A DNA stretch of 64,000 bases from Elymus sibiricus (lineage: Eukaryota; Streptophyta; Magnoliopsida; Poales; Poaceae). The position numbers were made by a program, and so were the translations under genes. The DNA lies in the NCBI GenBank assembly GCA_039707655.1, contig CM077664.1, forward strand, positions 199,076,195-199,140,194, written 5' to 3'. Positions 11,606 through 21,599 of this stretch are shown one piece after another. The notes beneath the pieces were generated by a model that saw only the letters and a list, made by a program, of their open reading frames with translations, was not told the DNA's origin and ran no database searches. How positions within the stretch are numbered: position 1 is the first letter of the stretch; every line of letters begins with the position of its first letter.

Positions 11606-12051
11606 CACGTGATTCCTCTTGCCAGGCATCCTTCGTTTTCCTTTGTTAATTAGCCGCTATATTAGGTCTCTATTCCTCCGCTTCATACTTTTCCCTCGTT
11701 ATCTCTCTCTGAGATCTGTTAGATCGTTTGATATCCTTTTGATTCCCGAGACGCTCCTTGAGACCCAGGAACCTAAAAGACATATATAAATCAAAAGAGC
11801 AAGGTGGGACTATTTATAATACATAAATTAACAGACTGGTGGGCTGATTTTGTGCGCACGCGTAGGCTCACCGGGGGCGCCAGAAAGGCCCAGCCATGGG
11901 CGATTGCGAGACCAGAAACCGATCGAGCGGAAAAACCAGCGAGGGTCAACATACGCTATGCTACGTGTGAGCAGGGTATAGATAGATAGATTAGAAAAGG
12001 AAAACTCTTTCTGTAAACCGACTGATTTCTCACCATTTTAAGCCGTGTCGC

Positions 12052-12830
12052 TTGGGTGATGCGTGTCACATATGGGCCCACGAATGCTTATCCCCTCGTT
12101 CCCAACCGCCCAATGCTTATCCCCTCGTCCCCTCGTTCTTCCACCTCGTCTCTTCCAATCCTTACCCATACCTCTTCCCATACCGAGGCAGCAAGCTAGC
12201 CAACACAGCTATGTGCATGGAGGACGCCGGAGGCGATGCCCAGTTGCGCCTTGCTGCAAGATCCCGTCGCCTGGTCGCAGCGATACTGCAGGAGGATGCG
12301 ATGTCGCCGCTCGCCGTGCTGCCCGCGTACTCCTGCCAGCGTGATGCCAGATGCACCCATCGTGCTGCGAGCAGTGGGCGTCCTCGCCGGCGACGCCTGC
12401 TTCAGAGCAACACAGGGGAGGGAGGTACATGCTTGCGGAAGGTGCGGTGCTGCAGGTGCCTCACGTCGTACGGCGGCAACGAGATCTCGGCGCCGACGTC
12501 ACTGCTGCATCTCCCGCTTCATCTCGATGCCGGTGTTCCAATGGAGCTTCGCCGGAGTTGCAACGAGTTCGCCGGAGCCGTCGGTGCCGCGTTGGAGCTC
12601 CGCCGGGGCTGCAATGGAGCTTCGTCGGACGCCGTCGGTGCTGCCATGAGAGCTACTATGAAGCTTAACATTGTCGTTAGTGTTGCATTGAAGCCATCGC
12701 AGGCTCGGTGCTGCCGTGGGGTTGCTGCAATCGGACGGCCATCAGCGTGTAGATCAGACGGCTGGCGAGGCGGATGATTTCTCTAGGAAATCATCCAGTG
12801 GATTTGTAGCAGCCGCGATTAGAAAAAGAG
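12052..12830 (+). repeat. GC-rich degenerate element (copy 2) inside Helitron C
   Basis: This shares with 4380-5500 the recurrent words CAATGGAGCTTCG, GCCGGAGTTGCAACGA and GTCGGTGCTGCC. It also shares the tail: GATCAGACGGCTGGCGAGG, a hairpin at 12772-12796 (10-bp stem, 5-nt loop) and GTAGCAGCCGC. The ORF of 241 codons starting at 12052 crosses the repeats and is probably not a real protein. It lies directly upstream of the captured plastid-type gene. Confidence 0.5.
12772..12796. repeat. Hairpin, 10-bp stem, conserved with palindrome at 5454
   Basis: GGATGATTTC and GAAATCATCC flank the loop TCTAG. It occupies the same position relative to the shared tail as the 24-bp palindrome of copy 1, which supports descent from one element. 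Confidence 0.85.
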
Positions 12831-13548
12831 TTTTGAAGCCGTGAAACTACGGTGGCCTTGTCGACGTGTGCGCCCCAAGTGTCCACTCCACTAACACAGT
12901 CACACAGCCCTCGCTCCTCCACAGCCACAGACCCAGATACTCCAAACTCGTGGTTACCATCTCGGCACGTCATCGGAGAACAGAGCAACCTGGCTACCTG
13001 AGCAAGAGGAAGAAGATGGCCTCGTCTGCCTCCTTGCTCCACCCTTCCACGCTCGCTCTAGCTTCCTCGCCGCGCTTGCCGCGATGAGTGCCCGCCCCGG
13101 CGCAGCTCGGCCTCCGTTCCAGCCCATGGCATCTCGCTGACCGTCTCCGCCGCCACGTCGCCGGACGTCGGGAAGGAGCCCTCGCCTTCGTCCCCTCAGC
13201 CGCCGGATGAATCCTCCGACCTATCGGTGAGCAGTGAGCATCACCATGGCCTGGCAAGCAGAGCCGCATCGGGAAATAAAACTGCCCCCAATTTCGCTGT
13301 GCTGGTGTTCGCCGGTGTCCTGACATTGTTTCTTGGCTCTGGTTTAGCGTAGGCCGTGGCAGATAGCGTGAAGGTGCTCGAGGACGCGGCCAGGACGAGG
13401 AAGGTGTCGGCCCCGGAGGTGCTGACATCGCTGGTCAAGATCAAGAAGGCCAATCTCGACACCTCGGCCTTCTTCGAGACGCTCGGCGGGACCGAGTCCC
13501 CCGGCAGGACGTGGATGCTCATCTTCACCGCTCAGGTGACCAAGCCAA

Positions 13549-13566
13549 CACACACACACACACACC
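13549..13566. repeat. (CA)n microsatellite in intron 2 of captured gene
   Basis: About nine CA units lie 14 bp after the donor site at 13536. This is an ordinary intronic repeat. Confidence 0.9.
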
Positions 13567-13731
13567 TGAATTTTAAGCTTCACACTTGCAATTTGGATTT
13601 GGTCGTTAATTAATCAATTGGTTTGTCTGAACTGAATGTCTCGCAGGGTAAGCTTGAGAAAGGGAGCTACTTCCCGGTGACCGCCGTCCAGCGATTCGAC
13701 GACGCAGTGAACACCTCTCTCGCATTGCAGC

Positions 13732-16700
13732 CAGAGGCGGACCATGAAAAAAAATTAAGGTGGGGCGAAGTCTCACTAAGAATTTTTTTGATGCGAATCA
13801 AAGGAGTCAATACACACTAACAATGCACACTACAAACGAATAACCAAATACAATGAAAATGTAGACATGTTTAGGCAAACAACCTAAAACATACCGATAA
13901 TGAAGTTTTTAATGGCGTCTAGAAGACCCAGGCAATGGCAGTGCCCTACCCTCCTTCTGAAAATCTTTCTTAATTTTACCAAGATCAATACTTTTGAAGA
14001 TCTCTCGCTCAATGTAACACACCATCAAGTCATTAAGCCAGCCATCAGTCATCTTGCTGCGCAACTCAGTCTTGATGATTTTCATTGATGAGAAGGCTCT
14101 TTCAACTGTTGCCGTCGCTACCGGTAGTTGCAATGCCAACTCAATGAGGCGATAAACAGCAGGAAACATGACATGCCTTTCAAGTTCAACCATCTTTTTA
14201 GCTAGGCTTGCAATATCATGACAAACTCTAAAGTCTTTAATTCTTCTCATATGGATAATGAATAGCTCTAGGTTATCAACTATATGTTCACGTTCGTAAT
14301 CTGAGAAATCCTCATAATAAATCTTTGTGAGTCTAGCAAGCTTATTCACATTGGACCTAGAAAAGGAGTTTCTTGGGTCAAGACAAGAGAAGTTCTGGAG
14401 CAGCTCTGAAGATACCTCATTAAAACGATGATCAAACTCTGTGGTGGTGGAGTCTATGGCAGCATAGAAGGTGTCCACACGGAAAAAATGATCAGCCGTG
14501 ACATTGTTTCGTCCACCTTTTCTTGATTTTCCCCACTTTGTAAAGATGCCATCCATATTTGGTATCGGAATGTCGTTTTTGGTGCAAAAGGCTTTGACAT
14601 CTTCCAAGAGTGGCTCCCAACCATCATTTCTCCAGTTGATCAAACATGTTCTCACATCCATAACCAATGACATTGCCTGAAATGAGACAATTACAATTTT
14701 AGATGCATGTATGTTTACATGAACAAAATATATCAAGCAGACTAGATACATATAGCATGATCAATCACATACCTGAACAACATTTTGATCCTTCTTTTGC
14801 AATAGAAGAGACAAATCATTTGTCATACGAAGGATTTTTAGCATCATCTTCAGGATAAACACAAGCTAAAAGTCTCCATTTGATGAACCAAACCTCCTGC
14901 CCTACATGGAACACGCACATCATCCTCAACAATACCCAAAACTTCTATGACTGCATCCCACATTGATTCAATGCGAGATAAGGTTGTGTAATGAGAGCCC
15001 CATCTTGTATCTCCAGGTCTGACCAAGGATGTTTCTTGATTTTTCCCTCTTCCCGTGGGCATCTCACCTCTCTTAATCTTATCCAAAAGAACCTGTTTTT
15101 GCTTGTCAAGCAATTTATCCTTCCTCTTGCAAGATGAAGTACTGAGATTAGCAATCATGGTCACATATTCAAAAAAATCCTCAACACCCTTGCAGCATCT
15201 CGAAACAGCAACAACTACCAACTGCAGTTGGTGGGCAAAGCAATGGATATAGAAAGCATATGGGTTCTCATCTCGAATTAACTTCTGAAGGCCATTGAAT
15301 TCTCCTCTCATATTAGATGCCCCATCATACCCTTGCCCTCGTAGTCGTGCAACAACTAGACCGTGTTTAGCAAAAACCTCCGACAATGCCTTCTTTAAAG
15401 AAGCAGATGTTGTGTCCGGAACATGCTTATTACCTAAAAAGCGTTCAATAGTCTCTCCTTGTTTGCTCAAATATCTATAGGAAGTCATATAATTAGTTGA
15501 CCACTCTACATAGAACAAAATGATCAAAGAGCACATAGGCACTTAAAAAACTTAAACACGTACCTGACAACCACGGCCATTTGTTCTTTCACCGATATAT
15601 CACGGCACTCATCAATAAGAACGGAGAAAAGACAATCACCCATCTCTTCTTTGATTGCTTTGGTGACCACATTTGCACAATGAGAAGCAAGGATTTTTTG
15701 AATTTTTCCGGAAGTCATTTTGGCATTCTTAGGGCATAGCTCATCAAATGCAACCTTCACTTCTGGAATTCTTTCTTTCACCCAATCAAGTAGCTCTAAA
15801 AAATTCCCCTTGTTCAAAGAAGTACTGGATTCATCATGCCCACGAAATGGTTCACCTTGCAATGCTAGATAACTTACAATTCCCAAAGATGTATCCACAC
15901 GAGTTTCATACTTGACTAGTGAACCTTTGCTGTAAGTTGTAACTTTACTTTTCACACTTGCCCCTTGATTTTTAAAATCATCACATGCTGTTTTTGAAAT
16001 ATTGTGGATGGTACATGGCCCACCAACATGTTTACGGAATGCTGCAACCGCATGTTTCCAACAGTCAAAACCCAATTTGGAGGAAACATCATGCCCAAAT
16101 TTATCATCCATTCGGTCATGCTTAAAAAGATAACAATAGAAGCAATAGGCCTTATGCTTTGTTACACTATATTCCAACCAATCAAAGTCCTTATACCATT
16201 GTGGACGGAAGCATCTTCCATCTCTATTTGGGGGGAAAGTGCAACTAGTTGGTCGACTTGCACCCATTCGTATATAAGCAAATATAACATCATCTCTAAT
16301 GTTGGGGGCAAATCTAGTGGAATACGAAGTCCTGGATCACCATTTATGTAATCTTCACTAAAAACAGATATACCTTCAACTCCATGAACTTCAACATTCT
16401 CTTCCACTATAGCTTCAAGAGAATCTGTAGTTTGTTCTTCCACTTGTTCGGTTTGCATCAAATTTTCATGCTCTACTTCCACTGAACTCACTTGATCTTG
16501 ATGAGTGGCATGTGCCGAAACATTGACACTTTCACGGGTGCTTGGGTTCGATTTCGAGCTGCTGCCACTACCAAGCACTTCAAAATATCTTGTCAAATCT
16601 GCAATTCACAACCAGACACAAAATATCATGCTCTACTTCCACTGAACTCATTTGATTCTATTTTAACCAGAGTGTTCACAACATTAATATGTCACTGCAA

Positions 16701-17335
16701 TCTGCTTGAATTTAAGGCTTCAAGCTACTGTTAAAATTTGCTACAAAATTTCACAAAAATTGAGAAATTACCTCCTCCCCTTTCCTTTGGATTTGCTATT
16801 CCCTTCCCCTTCTTTTCCATCTTCTGGCAATCTGGCCGGAACTGCGCCGGAAGTGGCCGGACGCCCGGACAACTGCTGTTGCCGCTAGGCGCCTAGGCCC
16901 CGGATGGAGCCGCCGCTTGCTGTCGCGGTGCCGCCGCCCTCTAGCCCCCCAGCCTGCCGCCGCCGTTGTCTGCCCCACCGTCGGCTGCCCCGCCTGGTCC
17001 TAGGCTCCTGGCGACTTGGCCAGCCGCCGCCGCCGCCGCCACGCTAGCTTAGGGTTGCCGCGTCGCGTGGAGAGGACAGAGTGGTCGAGTGCTTGTGCGT
17101 CTCTGCTCTCGCGTGGACGCTCGAACCTGGCCAGGCCAGTCGTGGCTCGGTCCTGGCTGGGCTGCCTTGGCTGTGGGCCCATCAGGCCACTGGCTGCGTC
17201 GGCCCATCATCTATTAACAGCGACAGTGCAACGTTTTCTGCCAGCAAGCGATGCAGAGTAGGTATAATTTTTTTTTTGCTCAAAATTGAGGTATGGCAGG
17301 CGCCATACCCTGCCCACCGGAGAGCTCCGCTAGTG
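13732..17335 (-). mobile_element. hAT transposon, complete with TSD
   Basis: The ends are CAGAGGCGGACC at 13732 and, read inward from 17335, CACTAGCGGAGC. They share the hAT-like pattern CA...GCGGA.C. The flanks carry an exact 8-bp duplication, ATTGCAGC (13724-13731 and 17336-17343), the usual hAT length. A transposase pseudogene on the minus strand fills most of it. Positions 16600-17280 are the leader side, GC-rich at 16840-17180. A small hairpin (GGTATGGC/GCCATACC) lies at 17290-17309, just inside the right end. The element sits in an intron of the captured gene, so it inserted after or during that gene's life in Helitron C or its source. Confidence 0.88.
13909..16596 (-). pseudogene. hAT transposase (TTF zinc finger, DUF4371, hAT dimerisation), frameshifted
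   Basis: The gene starts MTRYFEVLGSGSSS at 16596. The N-terminal exon runs to 15564 and contains the zinc-finger/TTF segment (QWYKDFDWLEYS, KAYCFYCYLFKHDRM) and the start of the DUF4371 catalytic region (FSVLIDECRDISVKEQMAVV). Intron 15475-15563 has GTACGTG/TATAG borders. Exon 15474-14773 has QGYDGASNMRGEFNG and YIHCFAHQLQLVVVA. After a second intron (14677-14772), the last exon, 14676-13909, ends with the hAT C-terminal dimerisation region (VERAFSSMKIIKTELRSKM). Frame breaks occur at the C-run near 16313 and near 14870, after METF. Family members are usually 700-800 residues, which fits. It is therefore a recently decayed, nearly full-length transposase. Confidence 0.85.
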
Positions 17336-17750
17336 ATTGCAGCCATGGCATCAGATTCTGGACGAACGAGCAACGATGATTCAACGGTCCAGTAGCTACT
17401 TGCCTGACTAACAGACACTTTCCTGTAACTGAAACTCTGAAGCCATCTTATTCCGCAGGGGCAGAGGATCGAGAACGGGGTGTACTTGGGCCCGGCGGGG
17501 AGCCTGAGCTTGGAGGGGCGGCTGTCGTGGAAGAAGAAGATCCTGGCCTTCGTCTTCGAGCGGGTGCGCGTCAAGGTCGGGCCGCTGGCCCCCCTGGAGA
17601 TCCCCTTCGGCGGCGGCAACGTCGGCAGGGAGCCGAGCACCAAGGACCCCTTCTTCCTGTGGTTCTACGTCGATGAGGAGATCGCTGTCGCGCAGGGCAA
17701 GGGCGGCGGCACCGCCTTCTAGTGCCGCTGCAAGGGCGTCCCGGCATGAC

Positions 17751-18034
17751 GACGAAGGTCCCGTTCTGTTTAGCGCTTCAAGCATCAGGCTCCCTCTGTT
17801 TTTGACTTACGGGTGGCAGTGGGGGTAAATATTATCAACTTTTAGGACACTTTTAATGACGGTGAACGGGCAGAAGCACTCCGTGCTTTGACGACGAAGG
17901 TCCCGTTCCGTTTAGCGCTTCAAGCATCAGGCTCCCTCTGTTTTGACTTACGGGTGGCAGTGAGGGTAAATATTATCAACTTTTAGGACACTTTTAATGA
18001 CAGTGAACGGGCAGAAGTACTCCGTGCTTTATTA
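17751..18034. repeat. 142-bp tandem duplication at Helitron C 5' end
   Basis: Units 17751-17892 and 17893-18034 are nearly identical (a few substitutions and one indel). Each contains GACGAAGGTCCCGTTC, the 3' flank of the captured gene, and ends with ACTCCGTGCTTT. That last word is the inner part of the Helitron 5' terminus. Only the second copy continues into the full terminal TTATTAGGTAAAGA. The duplication therefore includes 3' UTR-like sequence and the subterminal region. Confidence 0.9.
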
Positions 18035-18045
18035 TTAGGTAAAGA

Positions 18046-18419
18046 TTGTCATAATGGTGTTATGCTAGATTATTTTTCAATTTTAGGAACTAAACTGGAA
18101 ATAAGCTGATTAGCAACATCAAAAGTTCTATTACGCAGTTGCCAGATGAAATTTTGAATTCTTCATCTGCACCCTCATCGAATGGATTCTCATAAATGTA
18201 TTTTAACGTTGTTTTACACATGACCTGGTATTATGTGCTGAGTAAAATGCTAAGGACTTGACTAACTTCCAACTGATTGGTGGTTAGTAAGAAATCCGAA
18301 CAAGCTGCATGTGAGGAGAGCGACAGCGACATTGCATGCGCACGAGTGAGGCGGCAACCACTCCATTTTCAAACATGCATGCATATAACAACAAAACAGA
18401 TGATGTCAGCAAATATTTC
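18046..18419. other. Unassigned right flank of Helitron C
   Basis: AT-rich sequence with no gene or repeat that I can support. The minus-strand A preceding the Helitron 5' TC is at 18046. Confidence 0.4.
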
Positions 18420-20060
18420 TTCGTAATTCAAACTTTAAAATGTTTTGTAGCTCAAACGGTCGCTCAGATTTAAAAACCGCTTTCCCATACAAAAATCGTC
18501 GCGGCTAGACCTTCAAAACTAAATTCCATGTTGATATGTTTTGACGACTTTTTTTTGGATAAAAAGTTATCATGGCATGGCTATGCAAGTTATCACCTCT
18601 ATGGTACCTAAGTAATCATGTTATTTACATAGAAATTACCAGGCATTAAAAATGGTCTTGCAACCTTTCTCCCCACATGCATTTGTATGCATGCACTAGA
18701 GAAAAAAAATCGGATGTCATCCTATATTCTCCTTATTTTGAAACTTCAAAATGTTTTGTACCTCAAACCGTTGGTCCGATTCAAAATCTGTTTTCATACA
18801 AAAAAATCGTCGTGGCGAGACTTTCAAAACTAGATCTCATGTTGGTATGTTCCGATGACTTTATTTTTGGGTCAAAACTTAGCACGTCTGGGCTAAATAA
18901 GTTATCACACATGCGTGCGTATATTACCATGGTATTTATGCGGAGGTTACCGGGGCATTTTACAACAACTTTTTTCCTCGGGTTAAAAAGTTTACCATGG
19001 TGTTTGTATCTGAGTTATCAGGTCTGCGATGCATATATTATCGTGCTATTTACGCAAAAGTTACCGGGGATGTTTTCAACAACTTTTTTCCCCGAGTCAA
19101 CTGCGGTGTTTGTACCTATATTATCAGGTTTGCGTTGTATATATTATCATGTAGTTTACAAAAGAAGTTACCGGATAGTGTTTTCAATAAATTTTTTCCC
19201 ACGGGTCAAAGTTACCACGGTGTTTGTACCTAAGTTATCAGGACTGCGGTGCATATATTATCATGCTATTTACACAGAAGTTACGGGGTACGTTTTCAAC
19301 AACTTTTTCCCGAGGCAAAGTTACCGCGGTGTTTGTGCGTGAGTTACCAGGCTGTGGTGCGTATATTATCATGCTATTTACACATAAGTTTTCAGGTTAT
19401 CGGGAGTATGTTTTCAAAAAACTTTCTTACCCCGGGGTCAAAGTTACTACAATGTATGTGCGTGAGTTATCAGGTATGTGGTGTGTACAATACTATGCTA
19501 TTTACACGAAAGTTATCGAGGGTATGTTTTCAGCAATCCCCCGCCCACCCGCGCGGAGGGGGGGGGGTCAAAGTTACGGCGGTGTTTGTGGGTGAGTTAT
19601 CATCTCTATTGTGCGTATGTTATCATGCTATTTATACATAATTTATCTTGGGTGTGTTTTGAACAACTTCTTTCCTCGGGGTCAAAGTTACCACGATGTT
19701 GGTGCGTAAGTTATTATCTGTGTTGTGCTTATGTTACCATGCTATTTATACAGAATTTATCATGGGTATGTTTTTGAACAACTTTTTTTCTGGATCAAAG
19801 TTATCGGGGTGTTTGTACTTAAGCTATCAGTTCTACGGTGTATATATTACCATGCTATTTACATAAAAATTACTGGGGCATTTTTCGACAATTTTTTTTC
19901 CCGAGTTAAAAAGTTACCACCGTGTTTGTATCTGAGTTATCAACCCTATGGTGCGTAAATTATCATCATATTTACACATAAGTTATCGGGGATGTTTCCA
20001 ATAACTTTTTTTCCTGGTTCAAAGTTACCGTGGTGTGTATACGTTGTGCACTAGAGTGAC
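18420..20060 (+). repeat. Degenerate tandem array of about 115-bp units
   Basis: The cassette CAAAGTTACC.CGGTGTTTGT, GAGTTATCAGG, GTATATTATCATGCTATTTA and GTTTTCAACAACTTTTTTCC recurs. Its TGTTTGT word falls at about 19001, 19107, 19221, 19330, 19453, 19583, 19697, 19810, 19923 and 20034, giving spacings of 106-130 bp. Two longer, more diverged leader units (about 18420-18620 and 18730-18930) share TCAAAATGTTTTGTA and AAAATCGTCG. Several frames stay open through 3-6 units (up to 221 codons) and read FVPKLSGLRCIYYHA-like repeats. Spacing is not a constant multiple of three, so these are not credible genes. The array may belong to an unclassified DNA transposon. Confidence 0.8.
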
Positions 20061-20204
20061 ATGAAAAATGCCAATGACGAACTAGAGAACCCATGAATGT
20101 ATAATAATCCACTAGTAAAAGGACTAGTAAAATCTGTTTAAAAAACACACTGGTAAAACAAGGCCAAATAGCATGACTTCAATTCACTTTTCAAAAAAGT
20201 GAGC

Positions 20205-20275
20205 TAGGCGAGGTGGTTATTGGGGGTGAATTAAATCTTCTTGGACCTTGGTTCGAATCCTAGCCACGTCATTTT
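20205..20275 (+). other. tRNA-like sequence with B box (relic)
   Basis: GAGCTAGGCGAGGTGGTTA resembles an A-box region and GGTTCGAATCC is a canonical B box about 45 bp downstream, followed by TAGCCACGTC. The 5' GAGCTAGG can pair loosely with the 3' CCTAGCC. The central region does not fold into a clear anticodon arm. I regard it as a tRNA-derived relic. Confidence 0.35.
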
Positions 20276-21479
20276 TGACTTTAATCGAGCCAAAAATAAG
20301 GGATCGGGAGTGGATCGTGCGTGCATGTGGGGTCGCCGAAAAACTTGCATGCAAAAGAAAGCAGAAAAAAAAGAAAGCAGAAAAAAACAGTTTTGTTGCG
20401 AAAACGCTGGGCTGCTTGCGGACGTGCGATCTGGATCGAAGGGTAACCAGATCGTTCGGATCTGTCCCTAAAAACAGAACGTTCGGATTTTAGCTTTCTC
20501 GAAATGCTAATTGTATGGTATTTTGGACAACTGGTGTAATGGAAAGTTCTCCTCTATATATGGTGAGGTAAAACACACGCTACCACTTCCTCTTGGTTAA
20601 TGACAAACGACTGCCTCATCAGTCTATCGTCCAGCACCTTTAAAATTTTAAACGACTTCCGTGCAAATTTGCTCTTGCGTATATTAAGTGAGGACCTTGC
20701 AATTTCTGCATGCCACACTGCCCAGATAAATAGCATAACAAAAGCGAACACCTTTTCATATTTATTCTTTCTCCGTATTTCATTGTTGTTGACAGAACAA
20801 TTTTGGTTTCTCTGTACTTGGAATCACAATTTTTCGCTGCGAAACTTTTTTCAGTAGAACTGAACTGTTTGATTTCTCTTTCCTGGAACTAACCATGTAG
20901 TTCCAGATCTAGCTATATGTCAAATATTTAGAAGAACAATTTATCATGTAGATGACAGACCTATAACTGTTTATCAACGAAAAAGATTCAGGAATTTCAC
21001 ATTATTATTTTCAGTCTTTTTTATTAGTTTGTCATTATTTAGTTCATGATTTTCGTTGTAAGTATAATAAACGACATTTCTACTTTTATAGTTGGATTTG
21101 GCATTGACAGCTGGGTCCAACATGCCCAAAGAATGGTCGGTGCAGTTATCGGGTCTGCCTAAATTAATCCCAAATGATACCTTTACGGGCTGCAATTGGA
21201 TAGACACGGCCACTGTTCAGTAGGGGCGTGTTTGGTAGGTTGCAGCAATTTCTCGTCTCCCTGGGGCTTGCCGTGATTTGCGCCATTTTCTCCACTTCGT
21301 TTGGTAGGCTGTGAAATATATTTCAGGCCCTCTGGAGATATGGGTTTCGCCTGTTTGGTTGCATTCCTCGTGTCCTCTGGAGATGGGCTTCGGCTGTTTG
21401 GTTGTCACAGCAGTAGATACTACGGTTACCACTTCTCACAAGTGGTGAGATTAAGTCACAACACTGAAGGCAAATAGAT
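20276..21479. other. Unassigned sequence, including a GTTTGGT-rich segment
   Basis: Positions 20276-21220 show no gene or repeat that I can support. Positions 21222-21425 begin GGGGCGTGTTTGGTAGGTTG and repeat the words GTTTGGT and CTCTGGAGAT three or four times. Such termini occur in small hAT/Harbinger-like elements, but I find no matching opposite end. The segment was continuous with 23590 before the LINE inserted. Confidence 0.35.
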
Positions 21480-21599
21480 TGAACGCTAACACATTATTTT
21501 TTTAGGGCAAGCATACAACTTTATTACGCAACATCTTGGGCTAAATCGCCCATTACAGATTCAGCTACAAGAGCTGGTACATCATCATCAGCTACAAGG

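Larger units (their letters stand above)
13015..17749 (+). pseudogene. Captured nuclear gene for a conserved plastid-type protein
   Basis: Four exons can be read. Exon 1 is 13015-13226 (MASSASLLHPSTLALAS, Ser/Ala-rich like a transit peptide, then a frame change near 13085). Exon 2 is 13353-13535 (SVKVLEDAARTRKVSAPEVL, ending GGTESPGRTWMLIFTAQ). Exon 3 is 13647-13706 (GKLEKGSYFPVTAVQRFDDA). Exon 4 is 17459-17749 (GQRIENGVYLGPAGSLSLEG, RLSWKKKILAFVFERVRVKV, STKDPFFLWFYVDEEIAVA). The junctions have GT/AG borders and phase 0. A TAG at 17720-17722 interrupts the last exon. The same frame continues CRCKGVPA to TGA at 17747-17749, where related proteins would probably have Trp. Removing the hAT element leaves an intron of about 140 bp. 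The protein resembles a conserved chloroplast family (lipocalin/PAP-fibrillin-like from memory); the name is uncertain. It lies antisense within Helitron C. Confidence 0.7.
10439..18045 (-). mobile_element. Helitron C, gene-carrying, with nested hAT
   Basis: On the minus strand the 5' end is TCTTTACCTAATAATAAAGC (from 18045, after an A). The 3' end has CCCGTTGCAACGCACGGG then CCCTTTTGCTAG, ending at 10439 and followed by T. Both ends match Helitrons A and B, on the opposite strand. The element is 7.6 kb long, or 4.0 kb without the nested hAT at 13732-17335. It carries, antisense to itself, a nearly full-length gene for a plastid-type protein (13015-17749) with its upstream region, plus a GC-rich repeat element (12052-12830). 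Positions 10480-11200 are AT-rich and empty. Positions 11240-11600 may be another captured fragment; they include a duplicated word TCTCTTTGCCGCCAATGCAA. No Rep/helicase is encoded, so it is non-autonomous. Confidence 0.75.

Noticed and set aside
12052..12777. 241-codon ORF as a host gene
   Set aside because: It crosses the degenerate GC-rich repeat and has no domain. The start lies in unrelated leader sequence.
18677..19777. ORFs of 78-221 codons with repeated SGLRCIYYHAI
   Set aside because: They lie in the tandem array. Unit spacing varies and is not a multiple of three, so the frame is not preserved through the array.
20205..20275. Functional tRNA gene
   Set aside because: The B box is good, but the central part lacks an anticodon stem. 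Treated as a relic.
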